In this document: positions 1 through 7,274 of the stretch, one piece after another
How positions within the stretch are numbered: the first letter of the stretch is position 1
Layout: every line of letters starts with the position of its first letter
NCBI GenBank assembly: GCA_003153075.1
Contig: PMBW01000309.1
Location: forward strand, 1-24,166
Reading direction: 5' to 3'
DNA length: 24,166 bases
Source of the DNA: Dehalococcoidia bacterium
GTDB lineage: Bacteria; Chloroflexota; Dehalococcoidia; Dehalococcoidales; Fen-1064
Made by a program: the position numbers and the translations under genes
Notes under the pieces: model-generated
Seen by the model: only the letters and a program-made list of their open reading frames with translations
Told to the model about the DNA's origin: nothing
The model's database searches: none

Positions 1-873
1 GGACAGGTGATATTCGAAGGGATCAAGGCGTTTTACAGCAAGCAGGGGAAGATCAATATCTTCCGCCCGCAGAAATACCACGAGCGGATGAATAGATCGT
101 GCCGCCGGTTGTGCATACCGGAGATCAGTTACGATGTATTTTGGAATTGCCTGCGGGAGCTAGTCCAGCTGGAAAAAGCCTGGGTTCCGCGCCAGCGCGG
201 GTATTCGCTGTATATCCGGCCGTTTATTTTCGCCACTGATAATCACATCGGGGTGAGGGTGTCTCATACCTACAAGTTCATGATCATCCTTTCGCCGGTG
301 GAATCTTATTACAAGGAGGGGCTCAATCCCGTGCGGTTGATCACCTCGGGGGAATATGTGCGCGCGACAAAAGGCGGTCTGGGCGCGGCCAAGACCCCCG
401 CCAATTATGCTGCCAGTCTACTGCCTGCCGATGAAGCGCAGAAAAAAGGCTTTACCCAGGTGCTGTGGCTGGACGCAATCACGCACAAAAACATCGAAGA
501 AGTGGGCACGATGAACATCTGTTTCGTGATCAATAACGAACTGGTGACGCCGCCGCTGGACGGTTCGATACTGGAAGGCACCACCCGCGACAGCGTACTG
601 CGGCTGGCCAGGGAGTGGGGTATCAAAATCAATGAACGTCCGATCACGATCGATGAGGTGTTTACAGCAGCGAAAAACGGGCAGCTGAACGAAGTTTTCG
701 GCACGGGCACGGCGGCCGTCATTTCTCCGGTCGGCGAGATCAAACACCAGGAAAATTCAATTATTGTAAATAACGGCAAAATCGGGGCGCTATCCCAGAA
801 GTTCTACGATGAAGTAACCGCCATTCAATATGGAGAAAAAGCGGATAAATTCGGCTGGATAGTAACAATATAA
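1..873 (+). CDS. ilvE: Branched-chain amino acid aminotransferase, 5'-truncated by window edge
   Basis: PLP-dependent transaminase (fold type IV) that interconverts Leu, Ile and Val with their 2-oxo acids using 2-oxoglutarate/glutamate, in the cytoplasm. The frame is open to base 1 (reads GQVIFEGIKAF), and that motif is internal in full-length family members, so the GTG at 7 is not the start and roughly 60-80 N-terminal residues lie outside the window. Visible family marks: the PLP lysine in GGLGAAKTPANYA (AAG codon at 391-393), the EVGTMN phosphate/PLP motif near 505-522, and the GTGTAAVISPVGEI C-terminal motif near 700-740. These fit the large eukaryote/bacterial type II BCAT rather than the short E. 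coli type. It converges with the gene at 946-1530; no clear terminator hairpin is seen between them. Family is certain; ilvE versus a paralogue with other substrate preference is likely but not proven. Confidence 0.93.
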   Translation, partial: GQVIFEGIKAFYSKQGKINIFRPQKYHERMNRSCRRLCIPEISYDVFWNCLRELVQLEKAWVPRQRGYSLYIRPFIFATDNHIGVRVSHTYKFMIILSPVESYYKEGLNPVRLITSGEYVRATKGGLGAAKTPANYAASLLPADEAQKKGFTQVLWLDAITHKNIEEVGTMNICFVINNELVTPPLDGSILEGTTRDSVLRLAREWGIKINERPITIDEVFTAAKNGQLNEVFGTGTAAVISPVGEIKHQENSIIVNNGKIGALSQKFYDEVTAIQYGEKADKFGWIVTI

Positions 874-945
874 AATAAATCCGAAATAAATTCAAAATAA
901 CCAATAGCTACGAGTAATATTCCCGATCTTTGCCCTGCAGAGGTT

Positions 946-1530
946 TTAATATTCTTCGGGCACGGCATGTGGTGCACGCTGCTTGGTCTGCAGCGGCTTG
1001 CAGATGATCTCGGTGATATGCAGATTCGCCAGGTCGTTGGAGGCAGCGGCCTGAACGACAACGGCGGTATCGGCGCCGCGGCCTGTGCCTGATACAGCGA
1101 TGACCATCTCGCCGCTGGCAACGCAACCTCCGTCAACAGCCATCAGCACAGTCTCCACGCAAACCTTCATCCCCTGGCAGAATGTGCGTAATAGAACAGC
1201 CATGATACGGGGAACAGTGGTGCCGTAAAGGTTTTCGGTGTGAAATAGCATCGTCCCGAAATGAGCAACATGCCCCTGTTTTTCCAGATCTTTAACTAAC
1301 TCCTGCGGGAAACGCTGTCCCGGTCCGAAGCCGTATTGGTGGGGAACTACCACCATTTTGATACCGGTGCCTGTGAGTTTTTCCGCAAACAATCTGGCGG
1401 TATCGCCGCGGGTAGAGGCCAGGACGATTTTATTGATACCGCGGGCTTGCGCTCTTTCGACGGCCAGGCGCAGTGTATCTTCGGTATTTACATTTCCATG
1501 CTCGGCAAAATAAACAATTTTTTCTTCCAT
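946..1530 (-). CDS. Stand-alone pyruvate kinase C-terminal (alpha/beta) domain-like protein
   Basis: A 194-residue protein matching the family of small proteins that resemble the C-terminal allosteric domain of pyruvate kinase without the catalytic barrel (COG1751-type). Visible marks are the opening VYFAEHGNVNTEDTL, the IVLASTRGDTA strand-loop, the QGMKVCVETVLMAVDGG segment and the strongly conserved GTGRGADTAVV near residues 148-158, which looks like a phosphate or nucleotide-binding loop. In pyruvate kinase this fold binds effectors; the function of the free-standing family is not established. The start is set by an AGGAGG site 8 bases upstream of the ATG. It is preceded by its own extended -10 promoter, so it is probably a separate unit from the methyltransferase gene 122 bp upstream. 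No catalytic pyruvate kinase is in the window. Confidence 0.82.
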   Translation of the reverse strand: MEEKIVYFAEHGNVNTEDTLRLAVERAQARGINKIVLASTRGDTARLFAEKLTGTGIKMVVVPHQYGFGPGQRFPQELVKDLEKQGHVAHFGTMLFHTENLYGTTVPRIMAVLLRTFCQGMKVCVETVLMAVDGGCVASGEMVIAVSGTGRGADTAVVVQAAASNDLANLHITEIICKPLQTKQRAPHAVPEEY

Positions 1531-1558
1531 GTTCAGCCTCCTGGATGTTGTTGAAGGT

Positions 1559-1567
1559 ATTATAGCA
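1559..1567 (-). promoter_or_regulatory. Extended -10 promoter for the pyruvate-kinase-like gene
   Basis: On the minus strand the sequence reads TGCTATAAT, a perfect extended -10 (TGn-TATAAT). No good -35 is present at 16-18 bp, as expected for this promoter type. The predicted transcription start near 1552 gives a leader of about 22 nt carrying the AGGAGG site before the ATG at 1530. This argues that the gene is transcribed independently of the upstream ABC/FmdE block. Confidence 0.6.
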
Positions 1568-1651
1568 CCGGAGGAAGTTTTAAGTTATCAGTTGTAAGTA
1601 ATGAGTTTTAGGTTTTGAATAATCAGGGACACAGGGTTTAAACCTCATTTT

Positions 1652-2509
1652 TCAGACAACTGTTTGTTCCGGTTTGCGCCACCACACAAGCGCCCAAACG
1701 GAGTAGCCTTCATGGGTAAAAACGGAGGAATTTTTTTGCTCCGCGAACTTCTTGCCCAGATATTCCCTCATTTTTGCTATTTCGACAGGGTTAAAAGGCT
1801 CGGTGCGCCATTCCATATCCTTGATCGCTTCTTCGATGCCAGGAAATTGGACTTTTATCTTGGAGCGGAGAAGTTCAACGTTAGCCATGATGCCCATTTG
1901 ATATAGCATGTTATAGATATAGATATAAGGAGCGTGTTTGCTGCCGGTGCGGCCGATTACTTTATAGATTTCCCAATCCAAAGGGAGGTGAATAACCGGA
2001 AAAGTGATATAGGCAGCTTGCCGGGTTATGGAATTGATATATGACATAGCTTCTTTCATATTGCCTCTGGTCAACGATCGCGATGCTACTACAACATCGT
2101 GCCCCCCGACCTTTTTTTCGGTAAAAGCTTCCTGCCAGGGAGAATTGACGTAATTAATATTATTGACGCCGGCATTATCGGCATTAATTTTTAGGTGTTT
2201 CAACATTTCGGAGGAAAAATCCAGGGCGGTGACACTTTTCGCTTTTTTTGCCAGCGGGACGGCTAATGTGCCGGGGCCGCAACCGATATCCAGAACCGTC
2301 CATTCCTGTTTAACTTCGATTCGAGCCAGCATTTTGGAAATATAATCGTCTTTATCCAGTCCGTCACGACCGTCCACCACACGGCTGATGCGTTTATTAA
2401 AGCTTTCCGCGCGCTGATTCCAGAGGTCTTGCTGCGCCTTTTTATTCCAGTGAGAGTGAGCTAAAGAATCCTCCCACATCGCATTCCAATCGATCGTATT
2501 AAAATCCAT
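1652..2509 (-). CDS. Class I SAM-dependent methyltransferase, FmdE/ABC-cluster type
   Basis: A cytoplasmic Rossmann-fold methyltransferase of 285 residues. The SAM-binding motif I is VLDIGCGPGTLAVPLA (about residues 72-87) followed by the acidic strand end TALDFSSEML (motif II); motif IV reads HDVVVASRS. The N-terminal 60 residues are Trp/Asn-rich (DWNAMWEDS) and the C-terminus ends in a Trp-rich VWALVWWRKP strand. The longer frame begins at 2524, but the second ATG at 2509 is preferred because only it has a GGAG site 9 bases upstream, matching the site used by neighbours. It starts 28 bp after the FmdE stop and is the last gene of the block. The acceptor is unknown; the context suggests a small molecule or cofactor linked to metal uptake rather than a protein or RNA, but that is inference. 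Confidence 0.85.
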   Translation of the reverse strand: MDFNTIDWNAMWEDSLAHSHWNKKAQQDLWNQRAESFNKRISRVVDGRDGLDKDDYISKMLARIEVKQEWTVLDIGCGPGTLAVPLAKKAKSVTALDFSSEMLKHLKINADNAGVNNINYVNSPWQEAFTEKKVGGHDVVVASRSLTRGNMKEAMSYINSITRQAAYITFPVIHLPLDWEIYKVIGRTGSKHAPYIYIYNMLYQMGIMANVELLRSKIKVQFPGIEEAIKDMEWRTEPFNPVEIAKMREYLGKKFAEQKNSSVFTHEGYSVWALVWWRKPEQTVV

Positions 2510-2537
2510 TTTTTTATACTCCATATATCAATTTGTT

Positions 2538-3095
2538 TTATTTAGTAATTGGTCGATAATAAGTGCCATTAGCACACCCTTTACACAGAACAGCTCCGTT
2601 ACGTTCAATATCCCGTCCGTCCATGATTTTTTCATCGCAGACGGAACACACAGCTGATTTTTGGGGAAATCCGGGCAGATCGAATTGGGGAATATCAACA
2701 CAGACATCCTGTAATGAGATCAACTGTTCGTCGGGAATACCGGCGATGATCCGCTTCGTTTCTTCCATGTCCTGACCGGTGAAGTTTCCTTTCACACTGG
2801 CACGGACGGCTTTACCTGTGTCCTGATTGATCAATGTCATAGCAAATTTGCCGTAGTCCACCAGCTTCAGGGAACGCCGACCCGGAGAACAGCCGGTGAT
2901 GACGATCACGGCGTCAGTCATGCAGCGGTCTACTTCGGCATAAACGATGATATGGCGTTTCTCTTTGCCCTGATGCGGGTCGATATCCAGATAGCGCATG
3001 GCGGCCAGGGTCATCCGCGTGCCAAGGACAATACCCGTGCAAATGTGCCCGTGAAAGTCATTTACTTTTTTGACAAAATAATCGTATTCATCCAA
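2538..3095 (-). CDS. FmdE-family protein with C-terminal zinc ribbon
   Basis: Protein of the formylmethanofuran dehydrogenase subunit E family (PF02663), 185 residues. The N-terminal FmdE domain carries HGHICTG (His15, His17, Cys19), then DRCMTDAVIVITGCSPGRRSL (about 56-75), the usual second conserved block. The C-terminus is a four-cysteine zinc ribbon: C150-x2-C153, then C171-x2-C174. The start is a TTG: AAGGAG lies 8 bases upstream and no in-frame ATG or GTG fits as well. It follows the ATPase gene by 15 bp. In methanogens FmdE is associated with molybdenum or tungsten formylmethanofuran dehydrogenase, but many bacteria that lack that pathway carry FmdE next to metal ABC transporters, as here. 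A role in metal binding, delivery or sensing is inferred; no biochemical role is established. Confidence 0.88.
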   Translation of the reverse strand: MDEYDYFVKKVNDFHGHICTGIVLGTRMTLAAMRYLDIDPHQGKEKRHIIVYAEVDRCMTDAVIVITGCSPGRRSLKLVDYGKFAMTLINQDTGKAVRASVKGNFTGQDMEETKRIIAGIPDEQLISLQDVCVDIPQFDLPGFPQKSAVCSVCDEKIMDGRDIERNGAVLCKGCANGTYYRPITK

Positions 3096-3110
3096 TTTTT
3101 TTACTCCTTT

Positions 3111-3893
3111 TTATCCGGTGACCGGAATACAAATTTTTCTTTTCACCGCGCCGTCGATATAGCGGATATTGACTGGAATACCGTAGACCATTTGCATGTT
3201 GGGCTCTGTAATAATCTCATCCGGCCTGCCGCAATCGATAAAAGCGCCTTCCTTCATGATGGCGACTGTATTGGACACCATAAAAACATGGTCGGGGAAA
3301 TGCGACGTCATGATAATGGGCAAGCCGGTGGCGGCCAGCTTCTTCACCTGATCTAAAAGCAGTATCTGGTTGCCGAAATCGAGGTGTGAGGTCGGTTCAT
3401 CCAGTAATAACAGCGAAGGCTGCTGTGTGAGCACACGGGCGAAAATCACCATTTGCCTTTCGCCGCCGCTGATTTGGGTGTATGACTTATCCCTGAGGTG
3501 ATAAATACCCATTGTTTCCAGTGATTGCTCAGCGATTTTCAGGTCTTCCGCGGTGGGTGATTCGAGCAAACCGAGGTGCGGCGCCCTGCCCACCAGTACG
3601 GTATCCAGAACGGAAAACGGGAAAGCGGGCTGGTGCATCTGCGGCACATAACCGATGGATCTGGCAATCTGATTGCGTGGGAGATGGCTGATATCCTGAC
3701 CGTCCAGGATAATGCTGCCCCCATGCAGTTCGGTCAGCCGATTGAGACATTTCAGCAGCGTAGTTTTACCGCAGCCGTTCGGGCCCAGGATGGACATCAC
3801 CTCCCCGTCCTGCAGCGAGAAATTGACGTCTTTGAACCCGCTGGTATGGGTGGAGTCATAATGAAAGTCAGCATGGTGCACTTCGAGTTTCAT
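3111..3893 (-). CDS. ABC transporter ATPase, FecE/MolC-like
   Basis: Cytoplasmic ATPase of a vitamin B12/siderophore/molybdate-type (type II) ABC importer, 260 residues from the chosen start. All motifs are intact: Walker A GPNGCGKTT (37-45), Q-loop Gln85 in YVPQ, signature ISGGERQ (141-147, Ile replacing Leu), Walker B LLLLDE (161-166), D-loop SHLD and the switch His198. A GTG at 3899 is in frame, but the ATG at 3893 is chosen because it overlaps the permease stop as ATGA (translational coupling) and has GGGAGG 8 bases upstream. The final 30 residues (VNIRYIDGAVKRKICIPV) resemble the C-terminal tail common in this class. It pairs with the permease at 3890-4957 and the two binding lipoproteins. 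Confidence 0.93.
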   Translation of the reverse strand: MKLEVHHADFHYDSTHTSGFKDVNFSLQDGEVMSILGPNGCGKTTLLKCLNRLTELHGGSIILDGQDISHLPRNQIARSIGYVPQMHQPAFPFSVLDTVLVGRAPHLGLLESPTAEDLKIAEQSLETMGIYHLRDKSYTQISGGERQMVIFARVLTQQPSLLLLDEPTSHLDFGNQILLLDQVKKLAATGLPIIMTSHFPDHVFMVSNTVAIMKEGAFIDCGRPDEIITEPNMQMVYGIPVNIRYIDGAVKRKICIPVTG

Positions 3894-4957
3894 GCCCACC
3901 CCCTCCCGCCACGTTTCAGTAGGAAGACGAAAAAAGGAATACCGACGATTGCGGTTAATATGCCGATCGGGATTTCAACACTGGCAACCACCCTGGCAAT
4001 ATCATCGATTAGCAGCAGAAAAGCCGCCCCGATGAGCAAACACACCGGCAGCAGCTTTTTGTGGTCTGGTCCGACCAGAGCGCGGCCGATGTGGGGTATA
4101 ACCAGACCCACCCAACCGATGGTGCCGCTGATGCAGACCGCGGAAGCAGTGATCATAGTGCAGCAAACAACAATGATAATGCGCAGCCGTCCGGTATCCA
4201 CACCCAACGCCTTGGCTTCTTCTTCGCCCATTGCCAGCACATTGAAACGCCAGCGGATAAGGATCAAAACCGTGATACCAATCAGCATGGGCACGGCTGC
4301 GTACAGCAGGCTCTTCTGCCCCACTGAGGCCAGACTGCCCATCAACCAGTAGGTAATCGCCGGGAGCTGGTTAACAGGGTCAGCAACGTATTTTACGAGG
4401 GAAAGCAGCGCGCCAAACAGCGAAGCAATAGCCATACCGGCCAGAATCAGGCTGAGGGTGGGATTACCTTTCACCATTTTACTGATGCTGTAAGAGATAC
4501 CGACCGCCAGCAGGGCGAACCCGAAGGCAGTGACCTGGATAGCCAGCTGATTACCGCCCAGCAAAATAGCCAGCGCGGCGCCGAAACCGGCGCCCGAACT
4601 GACTCCCAGGATATCCGGAGAAACCAGCGGATTACGGAAAAGCCCTTGAAAAGACACGCCTGCCAAAGCCAAACTGGCGCCCACAACCATCGCCGCCAGG
4701 ATCCGCGGCAACCTGATTTGCATAACGACCGTGTCAATGATGCCTAAAGTAACTTGACCGATATGTAGTAAATGAGAAGACAGTATTTTTAACACATCCG
4801 CGGGAGAAATGGGATACCTGCCCAGAACAAAGGAGAAAACAAAAAGTACAACCAGTATTACGGTCAGAATTAATGCGGCCGGTACCGCGTTCAACTTCCC
4901 GATACTTTTAGGCATTGGTTTTACAACTTCCATTTTGTGCTTTTCCGTTTGAATCAT
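3890..4957 (-). CDS. ABC transporter permease, FecCD/BtuC family
   Basis: Integral membrane permease of 355 residues with about ten hydrophobic helices, the type found in iron-siderophore, cobalamin and (MolB) molybdate/tungstate importers. Family marks: IDTVVMQIRLPRILAAMVVGASLALAG early on, FRNPLVSPDILGVSSGAGFGA (about 108-128), and GTIGWVGLVIPHIGRALVGPDHKKLLP near 280-305, which includes the coupling-helix region for the ATPase. The first helix starts near residue 28 after a basic, soluble N-terminus. The ATG at 4957 lies 4 bases after the first lipoprotein's stop and has no good ribosome site, so re-initiation is likely; ATGs at codons 9 and 15 are alternatives. One permease gene implies a homodimer. 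Substrate cannot be read from the sequence. Confidence 0.92.
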   Translation of the reverse strand: MIQTEKHKMEVVKPMPKSIGKLNAVPAALILTVILVVLFVFSFVLGRYPISPADVLKILSSHLLHIGQVTLGIIDTVVMQIRLPRILAAMVVGASLALAGVSFQGLFRNPLVSPDILGVSSGAGFGAALAILLGGNQLAIQVTAFGFALLAVGISYSISKMVKGNPTLSLILAGMAIASLFGALLSLVKYVADPVNQLPAITYWLMGSLASVGQKSLLYAAVPMLIGITVLILIRWRFNVLAMGEEEAKALGVDTGRLRIIIVVCCTMITASAVCISGTIGWVGLVIPHIGRALVGPDHKKLLPVCLLIGAAFLLLIDDIARVVASVEIPIGILTAIVGIPFFVFLLKRGGRGWA

Positions 4958-4961
4958 TTAT

Positions 4962-6080
4962 TTAACCCGGGTTAGCTAAAAGTTTGGCCACCTGATCATC
5001 AGTCAGATCATAATGGAAGAATTTGGAATAAAACTCCTTGATTTTAGATTTGAGATCAAGCCCGGTAGTTTTGTCCGGATATAATTTATTGACCATCCAG
5101 TACATGCCGACGATCTGGCATGGTCCGGGTGGGCCGTCGAACCAGGAAAGCGGATTATCCGGTCTGACAGTGACTTTTTTGTTTTGCACCGCTTTTAACT
5201 GGCTCCATTTGGCATCGGTCATCAACGTATTGAATAAAGAGGCCTGGCTGCCGCGGCCGATAATGACCATATCCGGATTCCAGAGCAGCATCTGTTCGAG
5301 CGAGGCGTCTGCCATTCCGTAACCGGGTTTCAGTGTAACCTGCGCGACATTGATGCCGCCGCAAAATTCCAGCAACCGTGTGTGCATGGAACCGGTGGGG
5401 TCGGTGCTGAAGCCGTCTTTACCTTCGGCGTAATAGACTTTCACTTTATCTTTATCGGGTATCCGGGAAACGATACCGGTGACATAGGTCATCGCGCCTT
5501 TGTAGTAGGCGATCAGATTGTCAGCCTGTGCTTTCGCATTAAGCAGGTCGCCCAGAAAACGCATCTCGTTTTCATATCCGGTCAAAGCATCGTCAACATA
5601 ATTGGTATTACCGGTTCCGGCGGAGACACCCACGACCGGAATAGAGCCGAATTTATCCTGTCTTTCCGGAATGTTAGCTTGAGTCCCTTCCAAAATGATA
5701 TCCGGTTTGGCGGCGATAAAGGTCTCGTAGTTACCGGTTTGCGTGCCGAACCAGCCGCCAATCACCGGCAGACTGCTATATTTTTCCGGGACTAAAGCGG
5801 GAGCGCCGTTGAAAGTAAAGCTTAAACCTGCTAGTTTATCCGGTGCAATTAAATAGACCAGTTCCATTTCGATCGGGCCGGAACATAATACACGGTTTAT
5901 CACAGTGGGCACTGTGACAGATCTGCCGAACATATCGGTAATGACACGGGTGGTAGCCGTAGCAGTGGAAACGGTGGAAGTTGTCGCTGCCGTAGTTGAA
6001 TTACCGCAACCGGCAAGGCTGCCAAGCAATATTGCGGCTGCCAGCAGTAACGACAGGGATTTCAATAGTGTTTTTTTCAT
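4962..6080 (-). CDS. Metal-complex ABC substrate-binding lipoprotein (copy A)
   Basis: Extracytoplasmic binding protein of the FecB/BtuF-like family (PF01497), 372 residues. The signal peptide has a KK start, a hydrophobic core and the lipobox LAGC, so Cys25 should be lipidated. A Ser/Thr/Ala linker follows (to about residue 43), then RVITDMFGRSVTVP, the family's usual first strand, and VINRVLCSGPIEMELVYLI. The central rigid helix is typical of type II binding proteins. Two Trp-Phe and Pro-rich loops near the C-terminus (SWFDGPPGPC) may line the site. The C-terminus ends with FYSKFFHYDLTDDQV, closely matching the end of copy B 55 bp upstream. It lies 4 bp before the permease gene. Likely ligand is a metal oxyanion or metal chelate; the cluster favours molybdate/tungstate. 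Confidence 0.9.
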   Translation of the reverse strand: MKKTLLKSLSLLLAAAILLGSLAGCGNSTTAATTSTVSTATATTRVITDMFGRSVTVPTVINRVLCSGPIEMELVYLIAPDKLAGLSFTFNGAPALVPEKYSSLPVIGGWFGTQTGNYETFIAAKPDIILEGTQANIPERQDKFGSIPVVGVSAGTGNTNYVDDALTGYENEMRFLGDLLNAKAQADNLIAYYKGAMTYVTGIVSRIPDKDKVKVYYAEGKDGFSTDPTGSMHTRLLEFCGGINVAQVTLKPGYGMADASLEQMLLWNPDMVIIGRGSQASLFNTLMTDAKWSQLKAVQNKKVTVRPDNPLSWFDGPPGPCQIVGMYWMVNKLYPDKTTGLDLKSKIKEFYSKFFHYDLTDDQVAKLLANPG

Positions 6081-6134
6081 TTTGTGATTTACTCCATTTT
6101 GTTTTTTCTATGGGCGCGAAATACCATTTTCAAT

Positions 6135-7241
6135 TTATTGGGGATCAAGGTGCATCAGGATACGGTTAGCCTCATCATCGGTGAGCTGATAATTATAAAA
6201 GTGCGAATAGAAATACTTGGCTTCTTTGACCATGTCGATATCGGCGAATTTGGCCGGGTAAAAAGTCTTAGCTAAAAACAGGAGCAGTAAAGCGCTTTCG
6301 CTACCGTAATCGGAGTAAAAAGCGCCACCGGGATTTACAAAAACCTTACCGTTTTTGACAGCATTGATATCGGCCCATTTGGAGTCCTTCACCACCGGGT
6401 CAGTCGTGGCAACACGGCCCATAATGATGAAGTCAGGATTCCATTTAATGACCTGTTCCATGGTGACATCTGCCACAATACCGTTGGTGATTTCTTTGGT
6501 CACCAGGTCCCCGCCGGCCATATTGACCAACCAGTAGGTATTGGAGTAGCCGAGGTGAGTGGTCAATGGATTGGGACCGCGGACATAATAAACCCCGGGA
6601 CGTTCGCTGGCCGGTATCTTTGAAGTGACCGAAGTAATCCGGTTGACCGTATTATTGTAATAAGCGAGGTAATCGGCAGCCCGTTTCTGAGCATCCGGCC
6701 CCAAAACATCAGCGAATATCTGGATTTCATTTTTAAATAAATTCAGGAACTTTTCCTGCGTATCGGGACCGGTTTTTGCCCCCAGTTGTGTGGCAATAAC
6801 GGGGATGCCGGCATCGATCATCGGTTTGGCTGCAGCTGGAGTATCCCAGAAAAAGACCACATCGACCTTTTGTTTGAGCAGGTCTTCAGCGTTGGGGGCC
6901 GACGCATTATTAATGGTTGGTATCTGTTTAAAAGCCGGAATAAATTTTTGAGCCCAAGGCAGTGGAGCCATACCGCAGACGGCAATCTTGTCGACACCAC
7001 CTAGAATGGCAATTTTGTCGTAGCCGGGACCGACTAAAGCCCCAACCCTGTTGACCGTGGCTGGAATGGTGACTTTAGTCCCCACCAGGTCTGTAATTAC
7101 TCTTTCGGTAGGCGCCGTCGTGGTTGTGGTTTTAACAGCTGAGGTCATGGTGGAGGTTGCTGCGTTACAACCGGTAAGACCAGTTAGTAATATTGCGGCG
7201 GCAAGCAGCAGTGACAGGATTTTAAATCGTATCTTTCTCAT
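6135..7241 (-). CDS. Metal-complex ABC substrate-binding lipoprotein (copy B)
   Basis: Second FecB/BtuF-like binding lipoprotein, 368 residues. Signal peptide with lipobox LTGC (Cys25), then a Thr-rich linker (TTTTTAPT), then RVITDLVGTKVTIPATVNRV, the same opening as copy A. The end FYNYQLTDDEANRIL also matches copy A, so the pair looks like a tandem duplication that has diverged strongly in the middle, where ligand contacts lie (for example PLPWAQKF and GGAFYSDYGSES here versus SWFDGPPGPC in copy A). AAGGA lies 7 bases before the ATG. It starts 33 bp after the moeA stop and precedes copy A by 54 bp. One permease with two binding proteins suggests two ligands or two affinities; which are carried is not known. 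Confidence 0.9.
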   Translation of the reverse strand: MRKIRFKILSLLLAAAILLTGLTGCNAATSTMTSAVKTTTTTAPTERVITDLVGTKVTIPATVNRVGALVGPGYDKIAILGGVDKIAVCGMAPLPWAQKFIPAFKQIPTINNASAPNAEDLLKQKVDVVFFWDTPAAAKPMIDAGIPVIATQLGAKTGPDTQEKFLNLFKNEIQIFADVLGPDAQKRAADYLAYYNNTVNRITSVTSKIPASERPGVYYVRGPNPLTTHLGYSNTYWLVNMAGGDLVTKEITNGIVADVTMEQVIKWNPDFIIMGRVATTDPVVKDSKWADINAVKNGKVFVNPGGAFYSDYGSESALLLLFLAKTFYPAKFADIDMVKEAKYFYSHFYNYQLTDDEANRILMHLDPQ

Positions 7242-7274
7242 TTGTTTTCCTTTTATTTATTTAATTATTTACGT

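Noticed and set aside
1635..1644. Palindrome GGTTTAAACC as terminator of the methyltransferase gene
   Set aside because: No loop, AT-rich core and no T-run; probably chance.
3576..4352. 258-codon open frame on the plus strand
   Set aside because: Fully antisense to the ATPase and permease genes, which have complete family motifs; the translation is basic, Ser/Pro-rich and matches nothing.
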